DNA of 64,000 bases from Euphorbia lathyris (taxonomy: Eukaryota; Streptophyta; Magnoliopsida; Malpighiales; Euphorbiaceae). The stretch is from the NCBI RefSeq assembly GCF_963576675.1, contig NC_088915.1:1555001-1619000 (forward strand), written 5' to 3'. The translations under genes and the position numbers were made by a program. The notes beneath the pieces are model-generated. The model did no database searches, was not told the DNA's origin, and saw nothing but the letters and a program-made list of their open reading frames with translations. Of the stretch, positions 31,985 to 43,610 are shown piece after piece; within the stretch, counting starts at the first letter, position 1; every line of letters begins with the position of its first letter.

Positions 31985-33800
31985 ATGGCTAACTTAGATC
32001 CTCGGGATTTTCGAACTCCATTGCAGCATGACTTTGCAAGCTTCTTTTAGGAATTTGCTGACAATAAGTGAGACAGAGTTCATAAGCACAATTTGGACAT
32101 CTGCGGTGTAAATTGGCAATTGAAGTTGCACAATGGTCTCCTTCCTCCAATTTGTTTCCCCATGCAGATTCTCTCCATCCATTGCAAACGTACACCTGAC
32201 AGACCATTGTGACGAATTATGAGCACATCCTGCAAGGCCATTGGAGTGTACTGCAAGAAAAAACAAGGGAAGTATTGAGAACATTAAATAATCAGTTTAA
32301 GGTCTCCTCAAAATGAATCCCCTATATACATAAGAAGGTCCCAAGATGACACTAGAAAAAGGGATTGACCTCGAAAAAGGGATTATTAGGCTTGAAAAAG
32401 GAATCCCAGTATATAATACACCTTCGTTTTCTTAATTACTTGTTAGTTTCTTTTTTTTTAAAGTATGAAACGACAAGATTGAATATATTATGGATCCTTT
32501 AAAATTCGCGAGAAAAACCAATTGGCATCCGGAATATTAAGAATGTCCCATTATCTTGCTTAATTATTATTAAGCCTCTAAGAGTGGATTTCAGCAAAGT
32601 TCAATAAGGACCACAAAAACCAATTTCAGGAGGCCAAAAGATATTATATTAGATAAAGAAAAGGAACCAAAACAAAATAAGAAAACATATAATAAATTTT
32701 ATATATGCTCAAATGTATAAATATAAAAATGCAGGTGTTTATATAAATTTAGGCCTCTAAACCGATCAAAAAATACAATGAGCCAATCAATAAAACCAAG
32801 TGTTGCCAAACAAAAATTAATGGTTAACATAAACAAGAAATTAGAAATTCTAAACCTCAACTTACTTGCAACCAATAGTTATTGTTTTCGCCGGCCACGT
32901 TTTGCAATCAGTGCTACAATATCCTTTTTTTTACTTTGGAAGATGTTGACTTCTGTTTTTCACCATTACTTTTCCTGCACCCATTCTCAAATATAATCAG
33001 CTAATTTATCAAAGAATGCTTGCCGAATTCTATTTTGAGATTTGATGAAAAGGATTACTCATTAAAGATAACATTTACTATTTACAATTCATTAAACATA
33101 AAACTTAGTATACTATGATGATATTCAAATTAAATGATACAATACTACCACTAGTGATGGTTTACAATTCAACAAACACCTCAAGACATTTGGAATAAAC
33201 AATTGTAAGATGGTAAAAAACCTGTCATCTGTGGGAATCATCACTATGGTTGTACGGCGGCTGCTCAATTCGGTTTCCTGGTTTGAAGAAAGTAGGTAGA
33301 AATCAGGCCTTCTTTTTCTGCATTTTTTGTCAGCCAGAAAACAAATAAGAATAATTGTTGCATCATACAAAATTAAACAAACAAGAAAACAGATAAGAAT
33401 AATTGTTTGCTCATACAATCATATGCACATCAAAATTAAACAAAAACTAAGAACTGGGTTCATATCAAGTGTAAAAACTGGAAGAATCCTCATCGTGGAA
33501 TACCCAAATCCAGAAAGAAGAGAAAGCAAACAGCTAAATGAAAAACGAATTAGGGGTACCAAAGCCTTAGTCTTCAAGATGGAATACCCAAATCCTCATC
33601 GCGGCATTATCTTCTTTTTTGCCTTTTACTGTTTGGAAATTCTGAATCAAAATGGTTTGTGATCGGTGAGATCCCACCCAAACCTCTCATTATATGCTTG
33701 AGAACAGGGAAACAAATTGCTGCGGCGGCTGGAGTTGAAGAAGTCGGAGGCAATATGGAAGAAAGTCTGGATATTTAGGGTTTGAAGGAAGCCCAATGGT
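31985..33800 (-). pseudogene. JMJ25-like (KDM3-type) gene remnant, copy A
   Basis: Minus strand 32207-31989 encodes a RING-like zinc-finger segment, GDHCATSIANLHRRCPNCAY followed by ELCLTYC, matching the finger of plant JMJ25-like histone H3K9 demethylases (CxxCxTSI...HRxCPNCxYxLCLxCC). Changes are visible: the first Cys of the finger is replaced and one later Cys is Tyr. Upstream blocks (32880-32925, 33480-33600) recur in copy B. No JmjC catalytic domain is present. It is a truncated pseudogene; it could still be transcribed. Confidence 0.65.
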
Positions 33801-34448
33801 CAACCCCCTTTTGGGTTCTGGCTATTTACACAATCAATTTAGACTTAATACATTTGTACTTTTGTACTTATTTAAAAAAACAAAAATCAATGGTTAATGT
33901 AATTTGAAAAATAAAAATCTACATACTGTGTGAACTTTTTAAATTGACTAATTTACATTTTAAAAATATCTATTTACCTTTTAAATTTTTTAACTTGACA
34001 AATTAACACTTTAAAATCTATATACATATATATATAAAACTATCTATTTATCTTTTAAATTTTTTTAAAATAATCTATTAGTTCCTTACACATTTTAACT
34101 TTTCAAACTATTTCAAAATCACTATTTATTTCATCATGTAAATTTTAAAAGGTTTTTTTTTTTTTTGAGAAATAAATTTTAAAAGGTTAATACGATACTT
34201 TAAACAGACTCAAGGATAAATTGACTATTTTAAAAGTTACGGGGGATAATTGATTTTTTTGGAGAAATTCAAGAGTGATGTATCAATCTTTAGTTTAAAT
34301 AAAATTTATAAGGTCTATGTTTGATAAAGAACTTTTCGAAGTAAAATTATAACTTTGAGCAACTTCCAGCATCGATGCTTGTATAAATTTTTTAAATCAA
34401 CCCTTACACAATATAATACCATAAAAGCTAATAATATTAATCAGAAAA
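33801..34448. other. AT-rich non-coding stretch
   Basis: Old repeat debris, no coding. It ends at the AAA target duplication of the CACTA element. Confidence 0.5.
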
Positions 34449-34859
34449 TACTATGCCATTTTCCCTTTCACATGACACAAGGTACATGACAGACATTTGT
34501 TTTAGTGTCGTGTGAATATTTTTCGTGACAGTATTTTAGCTGTATGTCATCTGAAAGCGAAATAAAAAATGCGCTCGATTCTCAGATGACATTACTATTA
34601 CATAATCCCGTCATCCAAAGAAAACGCGCGTTTTCGTTAAATTTCACTTACTCAACAGATGACACTTCTAATAAATGAATGTCATTGTTTGGCGAAAACA
34701 AAAAAGCAGCAAATGAAATTTCACTTACGCGGCCAATCCCTAAATTTTAGGCGCTCTTTTTTTACTAGAATTTCAGCTGATATATAAACCCTCTTTCTAA
34801 TCCCAAACCCCAGTTTAGGTTACGCAAGAGCTTCATCCCTCTCATCCCTCTCTAACTCC

Positions 34860-34898
34860 ATGGCTGATTTGAACATGCAATCACTGGCTGAGCTATAA
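34860..34898 (+). CDS. Short leader-like ORF in CACTA (13 codons)
   Basis: ATGGCTGATTTGAACATGCA opens a 12-residue frame (MADLNMQSLAEL) ended by TAA, with a splice donor (CTG|GTAAGT) at 34911-34912. Looks like a first exon of a captured or element gene with a nonsense change. Function unknown. Confidence 0.25.
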   Translation: MADLNMQSLAEL

Positions 34899-34912
34899 AC
34901 ACGGTACTGGTA

Positions 34913-36778
34913 AGTATCTATTGATTTTTGTTGTTCCTTACTCTCTCTTTTCCTCATCTGATTTACTTTTGTATATGTCGATTTCAGCAGTTGGAATAAG
35001 GATTTATTGATTTCAAAGCTATGATTTAAAGGGTTAGATCTCTCGCTTAGATACTGATTTTATTGTATTCATTGTTAGATTCACCGCTGAAATTCTTGGG
35101 TCATTATTTTTTTTTACCTAGGGCAATACAGTGCCGGTTGCTGAAGATGTTCTAATTTCTTTTTATTTGAACATAATATTTGCAGGGATAGTAAAAATGC
35201 TATATGTGAAGGCTGACTGAAGATATTGTCATTCAGTTCTTGTGTTTAGCATATGGGAAGATTTCTTTAACTTATTGAATATATATTGTTGTTATGTTGG
35301 TTTGAACTGATTGGTTGCATGTATGATGTTGTTGTGGGTGGTGCTGCTGAGATAGGTTTGCAATATATCTTCCACTTGGATTGTTATCTGAATGAGTATG
35401 TGTATGTATATGAACATAGAACTCATTGATTTAGGAAACTAGCCTGATTTTGAGTATACATATATATATATATATTGTTATGTGGGTTTGAACTGAAGGA
35501 TTACATATATGTATGATGTTGTGGGTGATGATGAAATGATTGGTATGAATTGATTGGTTAGATATAACTGATTAGGCATACTCTAAATCTTTGAATATTC
35601 ATTGTGATTGGCAACACTCTTACACCTATGAGTTATACTGATAGAAGTGATTGAGTATGTGTATGTGTATGTGTATGTGTATAAAACATGTTTATGTTTG
35701 ATGTTCTGTTGATGTTTATGTTTGAGGTTCTGTATGAGTATGTGTACGATTGTTCATTTGGGCATGTAGCTTATTAATCATGCATCAAGTATTAGAGGAA
35801 CATTGTAAAAGAGTCATTGAGCATGTATGAAGCAAGTATTAAAGGGTAAATTTAGGCTAATTGCATGTACTGATATGGCTTGCAAATGATAAGATATATA
35901 TAACCATTCTCTTTTTTATTTGAACATGACCTATGATGATAAGTAAGGAATAAGTTGTATGCTTGTTATAGCATGTTCACTTGAATATACATGTCTGCTT
36001 GAATAAGTTGTCTACTTGTTATAGCATGTTAGGCATACTCATAAATCTCCATTACTATGTATCATACACTTGGCTTGTTATGCTTATGGAAAAGTGTTTA
36101 ACATGGTGATGAAGTTGTATGATTCTAACAACACAAGTTTATGACTAAGCTTGCGGTGACAGTCTCATACACTTCATCACCATGCTAACTTGATCATGAA
36201 CTCTACAATCCAAGTGGTATGTACATAATGGTGGCTTTATGATGCTATGAGAACAAGTTTTAGACATGCACGAATAAGTTGTCTATTTGTTATAACATGC
36301 TAGGCATACTCTTAAAGCTGAAAATGTTATGAAACCATTCAGGATGGTGATGAGATAAGTTTACAATATACCTTCCACTTGACTTGTTATCTGATTGAAA
36401 TCATTCAGAATGTTGATGGGTTTTCGATGTTATCAGCATATGAACTTGATATTATGTTTAGGAAGGTAGCTGATCATGCATACTCTTAAAGCTGAAAATG
36501 ATGAACTTGTCTGATTCTTTTCTATTTTAACATGAGTTATGCTGATGAGACATATGTTTCATGTCAATTTAGCATGTTATGTGTTATGTATCTATGTGTG
36601 AAGCATGTTGGCTTGTTTTATGTTCTGTTTATGAAGTATCTGATTCAAGAATAGACATATGTTTCATATAAATTTAGCATGTTATGTGTTAAGAAGTAGA
36701 ATTGATTCAATTTAATAGACATAAACGAATAAGTTGACTACTTTGTTATAGCATGTTATGATCCACTTAAATATACAT
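34913..36778. other. Non-coding CACTA interior with repeated phrases
   Basis: AATAAGTTGTCTACTTGTTA recurs in variants at 36002, 36273 and 36727, usually followed by TAGCATGTTAGGCATACTC. GTATGT-rich simple sequence is near 35650-35690. No frame codes. Confidence 0.5.
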
Positions 36779-37276
36779 ATAGCGTACAAGGGGGGTGTGA
36801 TGCGCGATTAGAAAGGAGATTTTGATGCTAAAGAAACGCTGGAGCTGGATGGATGGAGTGGAGTACTGGAGGGGCATGGAGCCAACATTGAAGATCAGAT
36901 TGATTACCAAGTACATTTGTAATCAGTAATCATTCTGTTCTTCAAGAATGGTTCTATGCCCATCCAGTAGTCCACACCATCCAGCTCGGTGTTTCTTTGG
37001 CATCCAAATCTCCTTTCTTCAAGAATGTGCAGATGGTAAACAAGGATATCGGGATGATGGGGAACCATTAGAGTTAAATGGCGTCAAATACTGGAGGGGC
37101 ATGGAGCCAACATTGAAGATCAGATTGATTACCAAGTACATTTGTAATTAGTAATCGTTCTGTTCTTCAAGATTGGCTCTATGCCCATCCAGTAGTCCAC
37201 ACCATCTAACTCAATGGTTGCCCAACATCCAAATTTCCTTGTTATTCGCACATCACGCCCCCCTTGTATGCTATTC
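36779..37276. repeat. Two long hairpins nested in an outer inverted repeat
   Basis: Hairpin 1: 36809-36888 pairs with 36946-37018 around a 57-base loop. Hairpin 2: 37040-37112 pairs with 37171-37243. The two hairpins are direct repeats of each other (shared ACTGGAGGGGCATGGAGCCA and CTATGCCCATCCAGTAGTCC). Outer arms 36779-36805 (GTACAAGGGGGGTGTGATG) and 37250-37276 (CATCACGCCCCCCTTGTATG) enclose both. Pairing is imperfect but extends over about 70 bp per stem. Confidence 0.85.
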
Positions 37277-37583
37277 GCACGTCACATCATAATGCCCCCC
37301 TTGCTTACTATTTGCACATCATATATCCACTACATGCTCTTCAGTCCATCTCCTGGCAGTTGCTACGTAACCTGCCCTGTTTCTGATGTGTCGTTCAATA
37401 ATTCGCTCTCGGTCAGGAAATGGCCCCTCAATGAAGGGCTCTACCAGCAGTCCATAAATATTCCACAGCAGCTATAAAATGCATAGATAAATTAAATTAG
37501 ACCCCAAACATGAGTAGATAAACTAGACCCCAAACATGAATAGATAAATTTACGGGTAAAAAATACATAGATTTACATCTTAC

Positions 37584-37979
37584 CGTGGCAATACTATGGG
37601 CAGGGCGATCAAGTAGTTGGGGCATAGAAACATGCCCCAAGGGACCGATATTAGGATGGTAAATTTAGGTCCTGAATATGACCGGCGAACAATAGTAATA
37701 TCATGAGTGTATTTACAAAGATATGAACTGATTTATGTGTGTTAACAAGTTTATGCATGTTCTTACAACTGGAGGTGTGGAGGGGAAATGGACAGGGAAG
37801 TCCATTTGGACTATGAATACACCTCCTTCATAAGGGGTGTTTGGAGGCCCATTCATCACGGCAGTCCATTGCCGCCGATCAGGACCATGTATATTGACAA
37901 GCCACCTAGGTGCCTCATATCGGAGTTGGTCAATCTGAAACTCAACATTACGATAGAGGTTCCTTACAAGTCTATCCAT
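37584..37979 (-). pseudogene. Ubiquitin-conjugating enzyme (E2/UBC) fragment
   Basis: Exon-like segment 37979 to about 37767 encodes an E2 fold start: LVNIHGPDRRQWTAVMNGPP then NTPYEGGVF and DFPVHFPSTPPV, with a GTAAGA donor. A second segment (about 37670-37584) holds the HPN box (IYHPNIG) and GHVSMPQLL, then a GTAAGA donor. Where E2 enzymes have the catalytic cysteine (usually G-x-(I/V)-C-L) this has serine, and a TAA lies just before the HPN box in the likely frame. It is therefore not a working E2. It lies inside the CACTA element, so it is probably a captured gene piece. Confidence 0.65.
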
Positions 37980-38893
37980 GCTCGAAATAACAAACTGTAA
38001 GTATAGTGTTAGGTTGCCGTGGGTGACTATTAAGAATTGGTAAACGCTTCCTATTTATAATGTGGGTGGGTAAGTGAAGGGTCTCAGAATGGAGAAAGGG
38101 TAAAAGGAGATTAATTAGGTCTATCTGTATACGGTATGTAATTAATGAGCATCATCAATTGGTTTTGCAGGTATCAAGACTTTGGGGATTCTAGGAGATG
38201 ATGACTTAGATATGCTTCAGTTCAAGTTGGATTTGGTTTTCTAATCAACACTGACTATATATACAGATTTGGAGATGTACACTAATTGCTTATTTTTTTA
38301 CCCTACATTCATTCAGTTATTTGTGTAGTTCAAATGTAAACAAATTATGAGCATTAGTGTCCAGTAAAATTAAAATCATTGATATACAGAAATTCTTGTT
38401 CATTTGATAATTATTGTTCATTTCCAGAATCATTTGAAGAAGAAGGCAATGAGTGACATTTACGTTTAAAAAAATATTATCTAAACAACAATAAAAAGAT
38501 ATTAAATTAAAAGAATCTGTCATCTAAAATAAATCTCTTGACATGATTGATTAAGACCTATGCCATCTGATGCAAGTTACTACGACAAAAATTATTATAA
38601 AAACTCTCACCGTGAATACCAATATGCCAATTTCCCATATAGCGACTTGACATTTTTAATTATTAGTATGTCATGTGATGACATTAAAAGTGACGTTAAT
38701 AAATAAAAAGATTCATCGTAACAATGTTCATATGACAGTACGGAACTAGGCTGATGTCATGTATAGTATCTTCAAATGACAGAACCTAACCGTCGTCTGA
38801 AGGTGCAATAGACGGCAGCGAGCCCTGTGACAGATTTATATATCGCGGGACGATGGTTTTTAACCGTCGTCTGAAGGGGGTTTTGGCGTAGTG

Positions 38894-39484
38894 AAAATAA
38901 AATATGATTAACCATTAATAGGATTCACTTGCAAACACAAATTGAACATCTCATATTTTGACATGTCATTTTTATAGAGATAGTAAAATTACACGTAATT
39001 TACGAAAATATTACAAAAATCCAATATAAAATTATTAATGGGTTAAAATTTGTTAAATAGATTTAGAATCCAATTTTTGGAAGATGGTGTTAATTTACTT
39101 CCTAATACAAAAATAACATTGAAATTTTAAAATTGTCGTTTTATATTTTTAAATTTCTATCACTAAAAGAGTTTATACATGAATGAAAACAAGATGCTAA
39201 ATATAATTTCTATCACTAAAAGATTTTGAATTGGGTTAAGTGAATTTAATTTATTTGCAACCAAAATGAAGCTACCCACTCAAGCTTATCTATGGGTATG
39301 ATTGTTAGAAAACATGGAAGCCAAATCTAGTCCAAGTGAAAATATTGGTTATCTATGGGTATGATTGTTAGAAAACATGGAAGCCAAATCCAGTCCAAGT
39401 GAAAATATTGGTTTGGGTTCAAGGGACCAAATCTCCTCTGACCCAAGTTGCTAAGTATAAAACTCAAATTCTGTATACTTGCAA
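38894..39484. other. Non-coding stretch between CACTA and gypsy
   Basis: AT-rich, contains the 63-bp tandem duplication; otherwise nothing. Confidence 0.5.
39288..39413. repeat. 63-bp tandem duplication
   Basis: 39288-39350 and 39351-39413 (ATCTATGGGTATGATTGTTA start) differ at one base. Recent local duplication. Confidence 0.95.
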
Positions 39485-41667
39485 TTCACAAAGCTGGACT
39501 TGAAGAGCGGATACCATCAGATTCGCATTCGGGAGGGAGATGAGTGGAAAACAACTTTTAAAACACGCGAAGGACTGTATGAGTGACTAGTGATGCCGTT
39601 CGGGTTGTCAAATGCACCTAGCACTTTCATGCGAGTTATGAACCAGGTTTTGCGACCTTTTATTGGTACTAGTGTCGTTGTTTATTTTGATGACATTCTA
39701 ATTTACAGTAATAACCCGCCTGAGCATTTGGCTATTCTGAGGGAGGTTCTCACTGTTTTGAGGAGGGAAAAGTTTATTGCTGCTGTCAAAAAGTGTGTTT
39801 TCATGTCAACCAAGGTGCTGTTTCTTGGTTATGTCGTTTCAGATGTGGGTTTGCAGGTGGATGAGTCCAAAATTGAGGTTGTGAGGCACTGGCCCAGGCC
39901 CAGTACTATTACGGAAGTTCAGAGTTTTCATGGGCTGGCGTCATTTTATCGGCGTTTCATACCTCATTTTAGTAGTATTATGGCTCCTATTACTGATTGT
40001 ATGAAGCAGAACGGGAAGTTTGTATGGACCACAAAAGCGGAGTCAGCTTTTGAGCTTCATTCGGATGCTTCCAAAATGGGAATTGGGGCTGTACTCAGCC
40101 AGAATAATAGGCCAGTGGCGTATTTCAGTGAAAAGCTGTCAAGTGCTAAACTACGGTACAATACTTATGATGTTGAGTTTTACGCAGTTGTGCATGCCAT
40201 TAAGCATTGGAGGCATTATTTATTCCAGCGGGAGTTTGTATTGTTCACTGACCATGAAGCGTTAAAGCATTTGCATAGTCAAGACAAAATCTCGGCCAGA
40301 CATGCGAGATGGGTGGCGTATCTACAACAGTTCACCTTTGTTTTAAAACATAAATCTGGAGTGACAAACAAGGTGGCGGATATGAAACTGTCGGTTGAGG
40401 TATTTGGATTCGACTCTTTCGCTGAATTATATGAAACTGACCCATACTTTGCTGGCGTGTTGACAAAAATACGAGCTGGAGAGCGTACAGGTTACCACCT
40501 TCAGGATGGTTTTCTATTCAAGGGCAACCAGTTGTGTGTGCCTGATTGTAGTTGGCGGTTGAAAATTATTGAACAGCTGCACGGAGAAGGTCATGTGGGC
40601 CGGGATCATACCTTGCAGTTAGTTCAAGCCAATTACTTTTGGCCTTCTATCAGAAAAGAAGTGGAGAAACTGGTACAGCGGTGTCGCATTTGTCAAGTTT
40701 CGAAGGGGACAGCTACTAATGCAGGATTGTATCGTCCACTTCCTATTCCTACACAGCCGTGGGTAAACATCAGCATGGACTTTGTGTTGGGGTTGCCACG
40801 TACACAGCGAGGTAATGATTCAATTTTTGTCGTGGTGGATCGTTTTTCAAAGATGGTACATTTTATTCTTTGTAAAAAGACAACTGATGCTGTTCAAGTA
40901 GCCCAATTGTTCTTCCGAGAGGTTTATAAGCTGCACGGCCTACCAGCAACCATTGTGTCTGACCGAGACACTCGATTTGTTAGTCATTTCTGGCGTAGTT
41001 TGTGGAAAATGGTCAATACGCAATTGAATTTTAGTAGTGCCTACCATCCTCAGACTGATGGGCAAACTGAAGTTGTGAATCGATCCTTAGGCAACTTGTT
41101 GCGTTGTTTGATTGGTGACAAGGCTAAAACGTGGGATGTATTGTTGAACAAAGCTGAGTTTGCGCACAACCATGCTGTTAACCGCAGTACGGGATTCAGT
41201 CCTTTTGCTGTGGTTTATTCTGTTGTTCCTAGAGGCCCACTTGATTTGGTGTCATTGCCAGATAAGACGCACGTGCATGGGATAATCTTGTAAAGGCAGC
41301 AAGCAATTACAAGACATATGCGGATAAGAAGCGTCTCCATGTGGATTTCGAAGTTGGGGATTTTGTTTGGGCTGTTTTGACTAAAGAAAGGTACTCCGTG
41401 GGAGATTATAACAAACTATCTGCCAAAAAGATAGGGCCCGTGGAGATTGTGGAGAAAATCAACCCAAATGCTTACCGGTTGAAGTTGCCTAGTCACATTC
41501 GCATTGCGGATGTTTTTAATGTGAAGCACCTTATTCCTTTCTCTGGTGATTCTTCTGATGATGACAATTCGAGGGCGAATTCTGTTCACCTAGGGGAGAA
41601 TGATGAAGTGGAGCGAGCCTTGAACTATTTGGAGAAAACTAATCTGGTGGCAAAACTGATATTTTGA
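39485..41667 (+). pseudogene. Gypsy pol: reverse transcriptase, RNase H, integrase
   Basis: 39485-41293 is one frame except for a TGA at 39584 (Trp in the usual YEWLVMPFGL block). Visible: MPFGLSNAPSTF, catalytic YFDDILIYS, thumb LGYVVSDVGL, RNase H SDASKMGIGAVLSQ and TDHEALKHL, an HHCC zinc-binding start of integrase (H-GEGHVGRDHT, CRICQVSKG), and the integrase core with MDFVLGLP, VSDRDTRF and YHPQTDGQTEVVNR for the DDE residues. Near 41250-41275 the frame shifts; 41341-41667 then continues the tail with GPVEIVEKINPNAYRL (GPY/F) and DVFNVKHLIPFSGD. No chromodomain is seen. One stop, one frameshift and the 5' truncation make it inactive. Confidence 0.9.
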
Positions 41668-41682
41668 AGTTAAAACGGGGTT

Positions 41683-42019
41683 TGTTGGAATTTAGCAATT
41701 TCGGACCCTAATCTGATTGGATTCGGCCCATTGGATTGGGCCTCAAAACGGCAGTTTTGTGTTTTTGTCTCATTTTCAATTATTTCCGTGTTTTTTGTAA
41801 CTTTTCCTTTTAGGTTTCGAATTAGGTTTTATTTTTCAGCCTATATAAAGGCGCGACGTCCCCATTATGTAATCAGTTTTCGATTAATAAAATTTCATAG
41901 TTTATTCTCTTTTTCCAATTTTCGTTAGTCGTGCGCGATTCAACGATAGTTGACGGTTTTAGGCATTGTTCGTGCGCGAACATTCGTTTAAGATGAAAGT
42001 CTGTTTATTCCGCTGCATC
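41683..42019 (+). repeat. Candidate gypsy 3' LTR
   Basis: Starts TGTTGGAATTTAGC after a purine-rich AAAACGGGG. It contains a TATA box (CCTATATAAAGG, 41839-41850) and a polyadenylation signal (AATAAAATT, 41886-41894), and ends near GCTGCATCA. No second LTR in the window to confirm the borders. Confidence 0.55.
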
Positions 42020-42560
42020 AGATTCTCAAAGGGAAAGACATCAAATTATGGTGAATCCATAATTTTCTATTCTGTATTTTAATTATTACATCATTTGTTT
42101 CTAAGTATTAAAGTATATAGAATTTAAGTGTAAACAACTTATTAGATTTGCAAGAGAAACAAAAGTTCATTTCATTATTTGGATATTCTTGGTTCATTGT
42201 CAAGAAGCATCTAGTATCTATTTACGCTTGTTTGCTTGCCATAATCTTCACTTCCTAATTCATATATTTATTTTTAGTTGTACTTTGTGGGGATTTGTAA
42301 GGATTTTCTATTTTTTCGCCTACAAACTGTGTACTTTTTGTCATATTGAGTTATTATTATTATTATTATCTTTTTATTATTATTGTGAATGTACCCAAAA
42401 CATCTCTTTGTGATTTTTTTTAAAAAATACGGATACTTTTATTTAATAAGATTGTGTGTGTTATAAAGTATGAGTCTGATCAATTTAAGACTTATGTGCT
42501 CGGAATTTCATATATATAACTTTAAATGTTAAATAATTGTGTTTTCATAATATTAACGGA
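42020..42560. other. Non-coding stretch
   Basis: AT-rich, with an (ATT)n run at 42349-42385. Nothing else. Confidence 0.5.
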
Positions 42561-42960
42561 TAAGGTGTAAAAATACCCTTATCTTTTACGGGCAGAAGCA
42601 ATTTTACCTTTAATATCCAATATGGTGCAATTTTACCTCTGGTGTTGAGAAGATCAATTTTACCCCTAACGTTGGCAAGTTGAGTTGATTTTACATATTA
42701 TTATATAACACATATTTTACACCCATTGCATATGAGTTCGTTTAAAAACGTGACATTTTCTGTGATTTAATAATTGAATTGGAGATTAAAATGTAAAGTG
42801 TAGATGGCAAGTTTAATGGCGACAAGGAAGTTTAATGAATTATTTCTCAAATTGATCAATTGCTCCTGTCTGCCAATGATAGGTACTAAAATTTCACCAT
42901 TTGAATGTTAGTGGTAAAATTACTTCTGAATATAAACGTTACTGGTATTTTTGCACATTA
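42561..42960. mobile_element. MITE, 400 bp, same family as 7902-8430
   Basis: Terminal inverted repeats TAAGGTGTAAAAATACC and, on the right, GGTATTTTTGCACATTA (two mismatches). The interior has repeated ATTTTACCYCTAACGTT phrases. Confidence 0.65.
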
Positions 42961-43141
42961 TCCCTAATATTACTTTGAGCTCAATTTTTTTTGGAAGAAT
43001 TATAGCTCCCTTAATTTTTTTTTTATTATGTTTTTTAAAGGACAAAAACAAATAGTTTGGGTTCTCTTTATATAAGGCCAAATAGAATATTGGGTTTTGG
43101 CCTTTGCATTTTTCTCTGTTAACTAATTCAATAAAACCCTA

Positions 43142-43569
43142 ATTGATGCTCTTTTAATTCGCTGTCTTCTCATTCAGTGTCTTTCAATTTTTTTTTTCTA
43201 GAAAGAAGATCAGGTCAGTCTCTTCTATTCATCTTTGTCTCTCATTCACAATTTCTTTTATTTTTAAGTAATTTTAATAAACAGAATAAAGAAATTTATT
43301 GTCAAAGATGATTGATATGTTAGATTTAGATAGATCTAACTTTGAGTATTATATTTGATCAGATCTCATATCAACAAAAAAAAGACTATTTGGAATTAGC
43401 TCGGAATAGATATAATGGAGAGGCAGAGCCCTCACAGCCTTCATTGACCTATTCCGTAGAGAGGGAGATATATATAACCATGGCTGCTGAGACGAGCAAG
43501 GAAGGTAAGCCATTGTGCAGTTCATATATTTGTTTTTTTTTTAAACCCATTTGGGAAATCTGAATAGAT

Positions 43570-43610
<41 letters not shown>

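Larger units (their letters stand above)
34449..38893. mobile_element. Older CACTA element carrying gene fragments, 4.4 kb
   Basis: Right end, reverse complement, CACTACGCCAAAACCCCCTT; left end TACTATGCCATTTTCCCTTT (first base mutated). AAA flanks both ends (34446-34448 and 38894-38896), a possible 3-bp duplication but low complexity. Subterminal regions (34480-34700 and 38560-38880) are dense in ATGACA/TGTCAT motifs. The interior contains a ubiquitin-conjugating-enzyme fragment, nested hairpins and a 1.8-kb stretch of diverged repeated phrases; no transposase is seen. Confidence 0.75.
39485..42019 (+). mobile_element. Ty3/gypsy element, 5'-truncated inside reverse transcriptase
   Basis: Begins at [15 protein letters not shown], the middle of the reverse transcriptase, and runs through RNase H, integrase, the GPY/F region and a candidate 3' LTR. 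No gag, protease or 5' LTR. The pol order RT-RNaseH-INT is diagnostic of Ty3/gypsy. Confidence 0.9.
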
